Assembly (NCBI RefSeq): GCF_026898095.1
Contig: NZ_CP114015.1
Location: forward strand, 744,001 to 808,000
Direction: 5' to 3'
DNA from: Arthrobacter sp. ATA002
GTDB lineage: Bacteria > Actinomycetota > Actinomycetes > Actinomycetales > Micrococcaceae
Length of the DNA stretch: 64,000 nt
A model generated the notes under the pieces. The model saw nothing but the letters and a program-made list of their open reading frames with translations, did no database searches and was not told where the DNA came from. Made by a program: the position numbers and the translations under genes. Within the stretch, counting starts at the first letter, position 1, and each line of letters opens with the position of its first letter. Of the stretch, positions 1 through 8,331 are shown in pieces.

Positions 1-50
1 TGTGCGTTGGCGTCGGTCAGGGTACGGCCATGCTGATCGAGGCTGTCCAA
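1..50 (+). CDS. Acetyl-CoA acetyltransferase (thiolase), C-terminal end only
   Basis: Only the last residues of a thiolase lie in the window. The frame starting at base 3 reads CVGVGQGTAMLIEAV, which matches the conserved C-terminal thiolase signature containing the second catalytic cysteine. The position upstream of a hydratase and a 3-hydroxyacyl-CoA dehydrogenase fits a beta-oxidation thiolase of the phenylacetate pathway (PaaJ or PaaE type, making acetyl-CoA and succinyl-CoA or acyl-CoA). Oddity: the frame has no stop codon and runs straight into the hydratase gene. The boundary at 50 is my choice, placed before the GTG that I take as the hydratase start. Confidence 0.7.
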
Positions 51-806
51 GTGGGCGCCGATTACAGTTCGTTCACCACGCTGCAGGTTGCCGGAGGCGG
101 GGACCGGGTCACCGTCGTCCTGAACCGGCCCGAGGTCCGCAACGCCATCGACGCGGCCATGGCCGAGGAACTGCACCAGCTGTGCGCCGAGCTGGAGGAG
201 AACCCGCGGATCCTGATCCTGGCCGGCAGCGGCGGAGTCTTTGCTTCCGGCGCGGACATTGCCCAGCTGCGCGAACGCCGCCGTGACGACGCCCTGCGCG
301 GCATCAACTCCAGTGTCTTTGCCCGGATCGCCAAACTGCCGATGCCCGTCATTGCCGCCCTGGACGGGTATGCGCTGGGCGGGGGAGCGGAGCTGGCTTT
401 CGCCGCCGACTTCCGGATCGGCACGCCACGGCTGAAGCTCGGCAACCCGGAAACCTCGCTGGGCATCCTGGCTGCGGCCGGTGCCGCCTGGCGGTTGAAG
501 GAACTGGTGGGCGAGCCGCTGGCCAAGGAAATCCTGCTTGCCGGGCGCGTGCTGACGGGGAATGAGGCACTGGCGGCGCGGCTGGTCACTGAACTGGCCG
601 AGCCTGAGGAGCTGCTGGACGCCGCGCACGCTCTGGCTGACCGCATAGCCCGCCAGGACCCCCTGGCCGTCCGGCTCACTAAAACAGTGTTCGCTGCCCC
701 GGCGGAGGCCCACCCCGCCATCGACACGCTGGCCCAGGGGATTCTGTTCGAGTCGCAGGCCAAGTTCGACCGCATGTCGGCGTTTCTTGAGAGGAAGAAA
801 AAGTAA
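51..806 (+). CDS. Enoyl-CoA hydratase (PaaF-like)
   Basis: Crotonase-fold enoyl-CoA hydratase of about 251 residues, adding water to 2,3-dehydroacyl-CoA in the cytoplasm. The oxyanion-hole regions FASGADI and GYALGGGAELA are present. Both glutamates expected of a true hydratase are visible, one in GGGAELA and one in GNPETSLGI. I chose GTG at 51 because a GAGG lies 8 nt upstream, and because the residues before it belong to a thiolase. An ATG at 30 in the same frame would start inside the thiolase motif. The stop overlaps the next start (TAATG), so it is translationally coupled to the following dehydrogenase. The neighbours suggest the lower phenylacetate pathway (PaaF step), but substrate specificity cannot be read from sequence. 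Confidence 0.85.
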   Translation: MGADYSSFTTLQVAGGGDRVTVVLNRPEVRNAIDAAMAEELHQLCAELEENPRILILAGSGGVFASGADIAQLRERRRDDALRGINSSVFARIAKLPMPVIAALDGYALGGGAELAFAADFRIGTPRLKLGNPETSLGILAAAGAAWRLKELVGEPLAKEILLAGRVLTGNEALAARLVTELAEPEELLDAAHALADRIARQDPLAVRLTKTVFAAPAEAHPAIDTLAQGILFESQAKFDRMSAFLERKKK

Positions 807-1654
807 TGGCAGTTCCCTCCACAGTAGGAGTGCTCGGCGGCGGCCGGATGGGCGCGGGGATTGCCCACGCGTTCTGCACCGCGGGAGCATCGGTGGTGGT
901 GGTGGAGCGCGACGGCGACGCCGCCTCCGCTGCCCGTGACCGCGTCGCCTCGGCGCTGGCCAAGAGCGTTGAGCGCGGCACCGTCACCGAGCCGCTGGAA
1001 GACCTGACCGCGCGGCTGTCCGTGTCCACCGACTATGCGGCTTTCTCCGGAGCCGGTCTGGTGGTGGAAGCGGTGCCTGAAGATTTTGGCCTGAAGGCAG
1101 CGGCCCTGGTTGCGGTCGAGGAACAGCTGGGATCCGAGGCATGGCTGGCCTCGAACACCTCCTCATTGTCCGTGTCCGAGCTGGCGGAAAAACTGCAGCG
1201 GCCCGAACGGTTCTGCGGCCTGCACTTCTTCAACCCGGTGCCCGCCTCCACCCTGATCGAAGTGGTGCTTGGGGCTAAGACCTCCGGCGAGCTGGCCGAA
1301 ACCGCCGCTGCCTGGGCGCAGGATTTGGGCAAGACTCCGGTCGTCGTGAATAATGCTCCCGGCTTCGCCAGTTCGCGGCTGGGTGTGGCCATTGCCCTGG
1401 AAGCCATGCGCATGGTGGAAGAGGGTGTGGCCTCGGCGGAGGATATCGACGCCGCCATGGTGCTCGGTTACAAGCACCCCACCGGTCCGCTGCGGACCAC
1501 CGACATTGTGGGCTTGGATGTTCGGCTGGGCATCGCCGAGTATTTGGCGTCCACGCTCGGCCCGCGGTTCGACCCGCCGCAGATCCTGCGGGACAAGGTG
1601 GCGCGCGGGGAGCTCGGCCGCAAATCCGGCAAGGGCTTCTTCGACTGGTCCTGA
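806..1654 (+). CDS. paaH: 3-hydroxyacyl-CoA dehydrogenase (PaaH-like)
   Basis: NAD-dependent 3-hydroxyacyl-CoA dehydrogenase, 282 residues, the single-domain-pair length of 3-hydroxybutyryl-CoA dehydrogenases. The N-terminus carries a Rossmann motif (GVLGGGRMGAGIAHAF, residues about 7-22) followed by an acidic residue at the strand end (VVVERD). The catalytic region CGLHFFNPVPASTLIEVV contains the active-site His and Asn-Pro. The C-terminal domain has the usual GYKHPTGPL and ends GRKSGKGFFDW. The start overlaps the hydratase stop and has GAGGAAG upstream. Together with the hydratase and thiolase it forms a beta-oxidation set that converts 2,3-dehydroadipyl-CoA to 3-oxoadipyl-CoA in phenylacetate catabolism. 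The exact pathway is inferred from the paa genes elsewhere in the window. Confidence 0.85.
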   Translation: MAVPSTVGVLGGGRMGAGIAHAFCTAGASVVVVERDGDAASAARDRVASALAKSVERGTVTEPLEDLTARLSVSTDYAAFSGAGLVVEAVPEDFGLKAAALVAVEEQLGSEAWLASNTSSLSVSELAEKLQRPERFCGLHFFNPVPASTLIEVVLGAKTSGELAETAAAWAQDLGKTPVVVNNAPGFASSRLGVAIALEAMRMVEEGVASAEDIDAAMVLGYKHPTGPLRTTDIVGLDVRLGIAEYLASTLGPRFDPPQILRDKVARGELGRKSGKGFFDWS

Positions 1655-1657
1655 CGC

Positions 1658-2385
1658 GTGAGCAGCCGTGGCGTGCAGTGGGAGGGTGCCGCCAATGCCC
1701 GGGACCTCGGCGGCATTGCGGTCGGCGGCGGGGTACCGTCGTACCGGGCCGGATTTTCCGGATGGGGCGCTCGGAGTGGCTGACGGAGGACGGCTGGCGG
1801 CAGGCGTACGACGACGGCGTCCGCACCGTCGTCGACCTGCGCAACGACACGGAAATCGGCCGCCGGGACACGGACCCGGACGTGCCGCCGTCGGCTGTTC
1901 GGGAGATAGCGTTCCTGAACCGGCCCACCCAGGAAGCGAAGGACCCGGAGTTCAGCGCGCTGACCGGTCCCTACATGGATTCGCCGCGCTTCTACCGGGA
2001 GAACCTGCGGCGCTGGCCGGAGAAGATTGCCGCCGCGGTGACGGCAGTTGCACAGGCCCGTGACGGCGCCGTCGTCATTCACTGCTCCGCCGGGAGGGAC
2101 CGCACCGGCCTGATCGCGATGCTGCTGCTGCAGCTGGCCGGGGCACCGCCGGAGGCCATTGCCGCTGACTATGAAGAAGCGGTCCGCGGGATTAACGCCT
2201 TCCATGCCACGCAGGTCCAGCCGCGGGAAAAACCTCTGGCCGTGGAACAGCTCGACGCGCGGGTGGTGAACGGGCGGCGTGAGCTGCTCCGCGCTCTGGA
2301 CAGCCTGGACGCGGAGCAGTATCTGCGCGGCGCGGGGGTCAGCCCTGCTGTGATTGAGCGGCTTCGGCGCCGGATGCTGCGCTGA
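1658..2385 (+). CDS. Tyrosine-protein phosphatase (frameshifted)
   Basis: Tyrosine/serine phosphatase of the actinobacterial PtpB/MptpB-like family. The P-loop HCSAGRDRTG (around 2080) has the CX5R catalytic cysteine and arginine. The N-terminus WEGAANARDLGGI is typical of the family, but it lies in the GTG-started frame at 1658. The body, beginning GTVVPGRIFR, lies one frame behind. Adding one G to the GGGG run near 1733 joins them (VGGGGTVVPGRIF) into about 242 residues. The gene follows the dehydrogenase after only 3 nt. Its relation to phenylacetate metabolism is unclear. I regard the break as a sequence error. Confidence 0.75.
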
Positions 2386-2724
2386 CCGGGCTACACGGCC
2401 GGAGCTTTTCCGGCGCCGCCAAGTAGAAAAAGACCGCCGGGCCGGACTGTTGAAGCCGCCGGGAACCAGGAGCGAGGAATATCGGGCGCACCACTGCGCC
2501 GCTCCGCCGGAGGCTTCCAGCGCCAGGGCCAGGGTGGGAAGGTCATGGAACCACATCAGCTGCTGCCGGCCGTCCACCACCAGCTGGATGACGCCGAGCT
2601 CGGCATCGATGTAGGCCCGGGCATCCACCCAGTCATCGAAGCCGACGAGCTGCTTGGCGTGAATCTGGTGGATGTTGTGGCCGGGGAAGAAGCTGACGCA
2701 TCGCGTGTCACTGGAAGTGCCCAC
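2339..2724 (-). CDS. Small conserved-looking protein of unknown function
   Basis: I do not recognise this protein. It starts at ATG 2724 and reads VSFFPGHNIHQIHAKQLVGF, then a segment rich in aromatic and acidic residues (GVIQLVVDGRQQLMWFHD) up to CARYSSLLVPGGF. After about residue 92 the frame turns into Arg/Ser-rich antisense of the phosphatase gene, which is unlikely to be real. One missing base near 2440 would continue it through VFFYLAAPEKLRP to a stop at 2339, giving about 128 residues; a different correction ends it at 2391. No signal peptide or membrane segment is seen. The gene is convergent with the phosphatase. Confidence 0.45.
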
Positions 2725-3015
2725 AGTGTTTCCTTTATCTGTTGTCCTTGCCTGAGCCGGGCGGCGTCAGGCCACTTCGTCATCCGAACCACCCGCCGAA
2801 CAATGGGGTTGGTGTGGGGCCAGTCGGAGCTTTTACGGCCCGGAGTCCTCCGGGTACGTTGGCCGCCTCTCGTGAAGCTGACACAACATTAGCGCACGCC
2901 GGTGACACTGGGAACCGTCCGCTGCGCCCATCGGTGAGTGACCCCTGCCACTACATGCAAACACATAGACTTGAAGCGGGGGGCCCAACCGCAGATTAAA
3001 AGAGGATTGAACAGA

Positions 3016-4062
3016 ATGCGTGCTGTTGTTTTTGAGAAGTGGCAGACTTTCCCCGAGATCAAGGACGTGCCGCGGCCGACGCCGGGCCCGGGGGAAGTGT
3101 TGCTGAAGGTGGCCGGCGCCGGAGCCTGCCACTCCGACGTCGCGCTGTACAAGGACTTCGCCGAAGGCGCTCCGGGCTCCATCCCGCCGGCATTCATTCT
3201 GGGACACGAGAATTCGGGCTGGGTGGAGGAGCTGGGCGAAGGTGTCTCCGGCGTCGACGTCGGGGCCGCCTACCTGGTCTACGGCCCCGTCGGCTGTGGC
3301 CGCTGCAAGGCCTGCTCCCGCGGTCAGGACACCTACTGCGAGAATGCAGCCGAGATGCCGTACCTGGGCATGGGTCTGGGCCGCGACGGCGGCATGGCGG
3401 AATACATGGTGGTTCCGGTCCGCAACCTGGTGCCGCTGGGTGACGCCGATCCGGTGGCCGCAGCTCCGCTGTCCGACGCCGCACTGACGCCGTACCACGC
3501 CATCAAGAACGCCCTGCCGCACCTGAACGGCGGCGGCAAGTTTGCCCTCGTAATCGGCCTCGGCGGGCTGGGGCAGATGGCGGTGCAGATCCTCAAGGCG
3601 CTGACCGGCGCCACTGTGATTGCCACCGATATGAAGGAAGAGGCCATGGCGAAGGCCGAAGCCAACGGCGCCATCGTGGTGCCCGGCGGCGAAGGCCAGC
3701 TGGAGCGGATCCGGGAAATCACCGGTGGGCGCGGCGTGGACGCGGCCTTCGACTTTGTGGGCATTGCCCCGACCGTAGCCACTGCGGCCGGTTCGATGGC
3801 CGTGCAGTCCAAGCTGACCGTGGTCGGCATTGCCGGCGGTGGATACGAGTGGAACTTCTTCAAAACCCCGTACGAGTCCACCCTGACCAACACCTACTGG
3901 GGCACCATCGAGGACCTCCACGAAGTGGTGGACATGTACCGCGCCGGGCAGATCACGCCCGATGTTGAGCTCTACACCATGGATGAGGCGCTGGATGCCT
4001 ACCGGAAGCTCGAGGCGGGGCAGCTTTCCGGCCGTGCCGTTGTGGTTCCGCACGCCAAGTAA
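3016..4062 (+). CDS. Zinc-dependent NAD(P) alcohol dehydrogenase
   Basis: Medium-chain zinc alcohol dehydrogenase, 348 residues, oxidising alcohols or reducing aldehydes in the cytoplasm. The catalytic zinc ligands sit in GAGACHSD and GHENSG. The structural zinc site is CGRCKACSRGQDTYC, with all four cysteines. The Rossmann motif VIGLGGLGQMAVQIL follows near residue 175, and the adenosine-ribose-binding acidic residue is in ATDMKEE, which suggests NAD. The start at 3016 has AGAGGA about 10 nt upstream; a longer frame from 2938 has an unlikely N-terminus. The gene stands alone, with a long leader (2725-3015) and a strong terminator behind it. The natural substrate cannot be deduced. Confidence 0.85.
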   Translation: MRAVVFEKWQTFPEIKDVPRPTPGPGEVLLKVAGAGACHSDVALYKDFAEGAPGSIPPAFILGHENSGWVEELGEGVSGVDVGAAYLVYGPVGCGRCKACSRGQDTYCENAAEMPYLGMGLGRDGGMAEYMVVPVRNLVPLGDADPVAAAPLSDAALTPYHAIKNALPHLNGGGKFALVIGLGGLGQMAVQILKALTGATVIATDMKEEAMAKAEANGAIVVPGGEGQLERIREITGGRGVDAAFDFVGIAPTVATAAGSMAVQSKLTVVGIAGGGYEWNFFKTPYESTLTNTYWGTIEDLHEVVDMYRAGQITPDVELYTMDEALDAYRKLEAGQLSGRAVVVPHAK

Positions 4063-4076
4063 GTAACTGATAGGGC

Positions 4077-4117
4077 CGACGGCGGTGCCCCCACGCGGGA
4101 AGGGGACACCGCCGTCG
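4077..4117. terminator. Inverted repeat after the alcohol dehydrogenase
   Basis: An 11-bp perfect inverted repeat (arms 4077-4087 and 4107-4117, CGACGGCGGTG and its complement) encloses an inner CCCCC/GGGG pairing. It lies 15 nt after the dehydrogenase stop and before a convergent gene, so it can serve both strands. There is no clear T run. Confidence 0.65.
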
Positions 4118-4160
4118 TCGGTTGCCGACTGAACCAGATCCGTCACCGCAGTCACTGCAG

Positions 4161-5179
4161 TCAGCGCCAGCCGGCTGCCGGAGCCACATGCTTCACGATG
4201 TTCTCCAGCAGCTGGGCGTTGTAGTCCACGCCCAGCTGGTTGGGCACGGTGATCAGGACTGTGTCGGCGTCCTGGACCGCGGCGTCGGCGGCCAACTGCT
4301 CGGCGATTACGTCCGGTTCGCCGATGTAGCTCTTGCCGAAGCGGGCCAGACCGCCGTCCAGCGTGCCCACCTGGTCCCGGGTGTCAGCCAGCGCGCGCAG
4401 CCCAAAGTACCGCCGGTCGTCCTCGGTCACCAGCGGAATGACGCTGCGGCTGACGGAAACGCGGGGCGTGCCTTCGTGTCCGGACTCCGCCCAAGCGGAG
4501 CGGAACACTGCGATTTGCTCCGCCTGCAGCTGGTCGAACGGTACGCCGGTGTCTTCGGTCAGCAGCGTTGAACTCATGAGGTTCATGCCCTGCTGCCCGG
4601 TCCATTTGGCCGTGGCCCGGGTGCCGGACCCCACCAGATCCGGTCGCCCAGCCCGGGGGACTGCGGTTCCACCGAAAGCGCTCCGGAGCTTCCGGTCATG
4701 ACCGGATCGGCGGCCGCCAGCCCGGCTCCGGCGATCGCGGCCCGGAACACGAGGGTGTGCTTGCGCGCCTCGTCGGCGTCCGTGCTGCCGTCGGCGGGGA
4801 CGTAGCCAAAGGCTTCGTAGCCGCGCAGGGCAGGCTCGGGTGATCCCCGGCTCAGGCCCAGCTGCAGCCGTCCGCCGCTGATCAGGTCCGCGGCGGCCGC
4901 CTCTTCGGCCATGTAGAGGGGATTTTCGTATCTCATGTCAATCACTGCGGTGCCCAGTTCCAGCCGGTGGGTCCGTGCGGCCATGGCGGAGAGCAGTGGA
5001 AACGGCGCCGCGAACTGCGGCGCGAAATGGTGCACCCGGAGATAGGCTCCATCGACACCGATTTCTTCCGCAGCCACGGCCAGGTCAACGGTCTGGAGCA
5101 GGGCGTCGCGGGCGGTGCGGACGAAGGATCCCTGCACATCCCGGTAATGTCCAAAGGACAGGAAACCGATGTTCTTCAT
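4161..5179 (-). CDS. LLM-class flavin-dependent oxidoreductase (frameshifted)
   Basis: Bacterial luciferase-like monooxygenase, about 339 residues after correction. It starts at ATG 5179 with MKNIGFLSFGHY and shows the family signatures LELGTAVIDMRYENPLYMAE and LISGGRLQLGLSRGSPEP. The C-terminal third (NLMSSTLLTEDTGVPF to the stop at 4161) lies in a different frame. One extra base in the GGGG run at about 4628 restores the expected DRIWWGSGTRATA. It probably uses FMNH2 supplied by a reductase elsewhere; the substrate is unknown. It is divergent from the hydrolase at 5258, with about 80 bp between them. Confidence 0.75.
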
Positions 5180-5257
5180 GTTGAGGCACAGCGCCGGTCT
5201 CCGGGGAGATATTCCCTGGTCCGGAAGACCCGGCGCGTTGAGTGAAAGGCGGCAAAC

Positions 5258-5821
5258 ATGCATCTGACCCTGGTTCCCGGTATTGGCGGTTCCAATGACG
5301 AGCACTGGCAGAGCCGGTGGCAGGACGGTGCGCCGGACGTGTCCCGCATAGCGCCGTCGTCGTGGGATGACCCCAACCTGGAAAACTGGATGGACGCACT
5401 CGACGCCGCCGCCGGCAGCCGCGGCGGCGACACCATCCTGGTGGCCCACAGCCTGGGCTGCCTGGCGTCCGCCGAATGGCTGCTGCGCAACCCCGGGGGT
5501 GCCCGCGGAGTGTTCCTCGTGGCACCGCCGGATCCGGCCGAACCCGCGTTTCCCGACACTGCCGGTTCATTCCGGGACCCGCGGCTGCAGCCGCTGCCGG
5601 TGCCCGGGCTGCTGGTCGCCAGTGAAAACGATCCGTACTGCACCCTGCCCGGAGCACGGCTGCTGGCCGGCGCGTGGGGCGTTCCGCTGATTGACGCCGG
5701 CGCGCTGACGCACATCAACGATGAAAGCGGCATTGGGAACTGGCAGCAGGGCCGGGACCTGCTGACCGCCTTCGCGGCCGGGCTCGGCGTGCACGTTCCC
5801 TCCGGGCCGGCACTCGGGTAA
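5258..5821 (+). CDS. RBBP9/YdeN-type alpha/beta hydrolase
   Basis: Small serine hydrolase of 187 residues, the usual length of the YdeN/RBBP9 family. The N-terminal strand and oxyanion region LTLVPGIGGSNDEHWQ is diagnostic. The nucleophile elbow AHSLGC carries the catalytic serine. The acid and base are in LLVASENDPYC and LTHINDESGIGNW. It is cytoplasmic with no signal peptide, and the substrate is unknown. It sits 10 nt upstream of the DNA ligase and may be co-transcribed with it. Confidence 0.8.
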   Translation: MHLTLVPGIGGSNDEHWQSRWQDGAPDVSRIAPSSWDDPNLENWMDALDAAAGSRGGDTILVAHSLGCLASAEWLLRNPGGARGVFLVAPPDPAEPAFPDTAGSFRDPRLQPLPVPGLLVASENDPYCTLPGARLLAGAWGVPLIDAGALTHINDESGIGNWQQGRDLLTAFAAGLGVHVPSGPALG

Positions 5822-5831
5822 GAATGGGCCC

Positions 5832-6911
5832 ATGAAACTTCCGGTAATGCCGCCCGTGGCCCCCATGCTGGCCAAAGCCGTTTCCGTCCTGCCCGAAGGC
5901 GGGTACTCCTACGAGCCCAAGTGGGACGGCTTCCGCTCCATCATCTTCCGTGACGGGGACGACCTGGAGATCGGCAGCCGCAATGAAAAGCCGATGACCC
6001 GGTACTTTCCGGAACTGGTGCAGGCGCTCAAGGACAACCTGCCGGAGCGCTGTGTCGTCGACGGCGAAATCATCCTGATCAGCGGATCCGGGGAGCGGCT
6101 GGACTTCGAAGTGCTGCAGCAGCGCATCCATCCGGCGGCCAGCCGGGTGAAGCTTCTCGCGGAGCAGACCCCGGCGGCCTTCGCCGCCTTCGACCTCCTG
6201 GCCCTGGGGGACACCGATTATCTGGACCGGCCGTACGCCGAGCGCCGCGCGGCGCTGGAAGAGGCGCTGGCGGACGCACAGGCGCCGGTGTATTTGACGG
6301 CAACCACCACCGATCCGGAAACGGCGCAGCGCTGGTTCGGCGAGTTCGAGGGTGCCGGACTCGACGGCATCGTGGCCAAGCCGCTGGACGGTCCCTACCA
6401 GCCCGGCAAGCGGACCATGGCCAAGTTCAAGCACGAACGGACCGCGGACTGCGTGCTGGCCGGCTACCGGGTGCACAAAAGCGGGCCGGATGCGGTGGGA
6501 TCGCTGCTGCTGGGCCTTTATAACGACGACGGCGAACTCACCAACGTGGGCGTTGCCGGGGCCTTCACCATGGCCCGGCGGCGGGAGCTGTTCCGGGAAC
6601 TGCAGCCGCTGGTCTCGGACTCCGCCGACCATCCCTGGACCACGGACAAGCAGGACGCCGGAACCCGCACTCCGCGGAACTCGGAGGGAAGCCGCTGGAG
6701 CGGAGGCAAGGACCTGTCCTTCGTGCCGCTGCGTCCCGAGCGGGTGCTGGAGGTCAAGTACGACCATATGGAGGGCGAGCGCTTCCGGCATACCGCCCAG
6801 TTCCTGCGCTGGCGGACGGACCGGTCACCGGAGTCCTGCACCTACGGCCAGCTGGAGGAGCCGGTGAAGTTCGACCTCGCCGAAGTCCTGACGGTTCCCG
6901 CCGAAAGCTAG
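5832..6911 (+). CDS. ligC: ATP-dependent DNA ligase, LigC type
   Basis: Stand-alone ATP-dependent DNA ligase of 359 residues. The adenylation motif EPKWDGFRSI near residue 30 contains the AMP-accepting lysine. Further nucleotidyltransferase motifs follow (SRNEKPMTRYFPEL, VVDGEIILI, FAAFDLLALG, DGIVAKPLDGPY, KFKHERTADC), then an OB-fold domain ending near residue 345. There are no primase or nuclease domains, so this is LigC rather than LigD. In mycobacteria the related LigC proteins act in backup end joining and base-excision repair. The start ATG 5832 follows the hydrolase stop by 10 nt. Confidence 0.9.
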   Translation: MKLPVMPPVAPMLAKAVSVLPEGGYSYEPKWDGFRSIIFRDGDDLEIGSRNEKPMTRYFPELVQALKDNLPERCVVDGEIILISGSGERLDFEVLQQRIHPAASRVKLLAEQTPAAFAAFDLLALGDTDYLDRPYAERRAALEEALADAQAPVYLTATTTDPETAQRWFGEFEGAGLDGIVAKPLDGPYQPGKRTMAKFKHERTADCVLAGYRVHKSGPDAVGSLLLGLYNDDGELTNVGVAGAFTMARRRELFRELQPLVSDSADHPWTTDKQDAGTRTPRNSEGSRWSGGKDLSFVPLRPERVLEVKYDHMEGERFRHTAQFLRWRTDRSPESCTYGQLEEPVKFDLAEVLTVPAES

Positions 6912-6992
6912 GCTGCCCGTTCTCCGCCGCCGGTACCTGGCTGTACAGCCTTGGCCCTCCATCCCAGGCTGGCCGGCGGGTGCCTAACCTGC

Positions 6993-8076
6993 TTAACCGC
7001 GGCCGCCGCGGCACCCTCCCCGGCCGTGCCGGTCCGGATCCAGCAGCTCCACGGCGTCCGTAATCGCCGCGAAGTAACCCTCGCTGTAGCCGGCGGCCGT
7101 GGGATGCAGAGCGGCAGGGCCTGCGGCAAGAATCCAGGGGTCCGGCGAGCCAATTCCGTGTCCGGCAAAGGCTTCGGTGACATCCACGAACGTGCCGTCG
7201 CCCACCTGCTCTGCCACGAGTGCGTTGAGCGCATCGGTGCCGGCGTTGAACAGGCTTTGTGCTTCGACGCTCAGGATGCCGGGGGCGGTGCCCTCGAACA
7301 GATGCGGATAACCGGCAACCACGAGTTCGGCCCGGGCGCCGCCTGCCGGACAGCCGCGAAGCTGTCCTGCAGCTGGGGCACGACGGCGGTTGCCGCGAAG
7401 GCCTGCGCCGCGGCTAGCGCGGGAGCGCAGGTATCCGGCAGCACTGTGCCCGCGCACGCAGCCACGATGGACCCGAACTGCACATCATTGCCGCTGATCG
7501 TGACGGTCACCAGATCGGTCTGCCGGTTCAGCTGACCGGCGGTGACCGCCGCGTTGATCTGCTCCGGCAGGTCCACTGGTCCCGCGGGCGGAGCCGGATC
7601 GGTCGTCAGTGCCGTAGCTCCGGAGCAGGCCTGGAAACCGTCCAACTCCACCCGCGGAAGTGCGTCCAGCAGGGCCGGGTATCCCTCCGCCGTGCGGCCG
7701 CAGGCGTCCAGGACAGGTCCGCCGCCGATACCCGAGGCATAGGAATCGCCGAAGGCAACGTAGTCCACCGTCCTGCCGTGGCCCTTCCCGTGGCCGTGAC
7801 CATTCCCCTGGCCCTCGCCGTGGCCTCCACCCTTCCCTGCCCGCCGCTGCCGTAGCCGCCGTCGGGCTGGGCGGCGTAACTGCCGTCGGGCCGGATTTCC
7901 TGGGCGGACGCGGAGCCGGTGTCGGCTGCTGCGGCCGGGCCGGTAGCCGCTGTTCCGGACAGCGCCGTCAGGCCCAGGACCACGGCAGCGACAGCCCCCA
8001 CGCGCCGCACGTGAAACGGAACGGGGCGGCCCGTTCCGGGGGTGGAGCCGGTAGGCGGGGCAATAAGTTCGCGCAT
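6993..8076 (-). CDS. Secreted SGNH/GDSL hydrolase (two frameshifts)
   Basis: Secreted SGNH-family lipase/esterase, about 361 residues after correction. It starts at ATG 8076 with AAAGGAG upstream. A signal peptide follows (VGAVAAVVLGLTALSG, then a cluster of alanines), then a Gly/His/Lys-rich linker, then the catalytic block AFGDSYASG with the nucleophile serine. The oxyanion Asn-Asp is in TISGNDVQFG. The C-terminal catalytic His is in ALHPTAAGY, in a third frame. A missing G near 7830 and a missing C near 7337 join the three pieces. The His-rich linker is unusual and could bind metal. Confidence 0.75.
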
Positions 8077-8223
8077 GGTCGCTCCTTTGCGGTGGGGTGC
8101 CACCAAACTAGTCCCGCTCCCGGCCCGCAGACAGCGGCAGCGGCTTTCGGGGCTACGGAAACGGGTACTTTTCCCGTGATCCGCTGTGTTCCACGGCACA
8201 ACATCCTGTACGCTGATCTGTAT

Positions 8224-8242
8224 TACCGACCGTCCGGTCAGT
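8224..8242. promoter_or_regulatory. Putative PaaR operator upstream of paaZ
   Basis: The sequence TACCGACCGTCCGGTCAGT is an imperfect palindrome of the TetR type, about 90 bp upstream of paaZ. The same core, TACCGACCG(T)YCG, recurs on the opposite strand ahead of paaA and in looser form ahead of paaI and paaR. Binding by the TetR regulator at 12634-13260 is inferred. Confidence 0.6.
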
Positions 8243-8331
8243 TTATCGAGCAGGCCTTCCGCCGCTTGGTGCTGCGGCGACGGAGCCGCCCGCCGCGGGC
8301 CGGGATCAATGTTTGAAAGGGCCAGTCGAAG

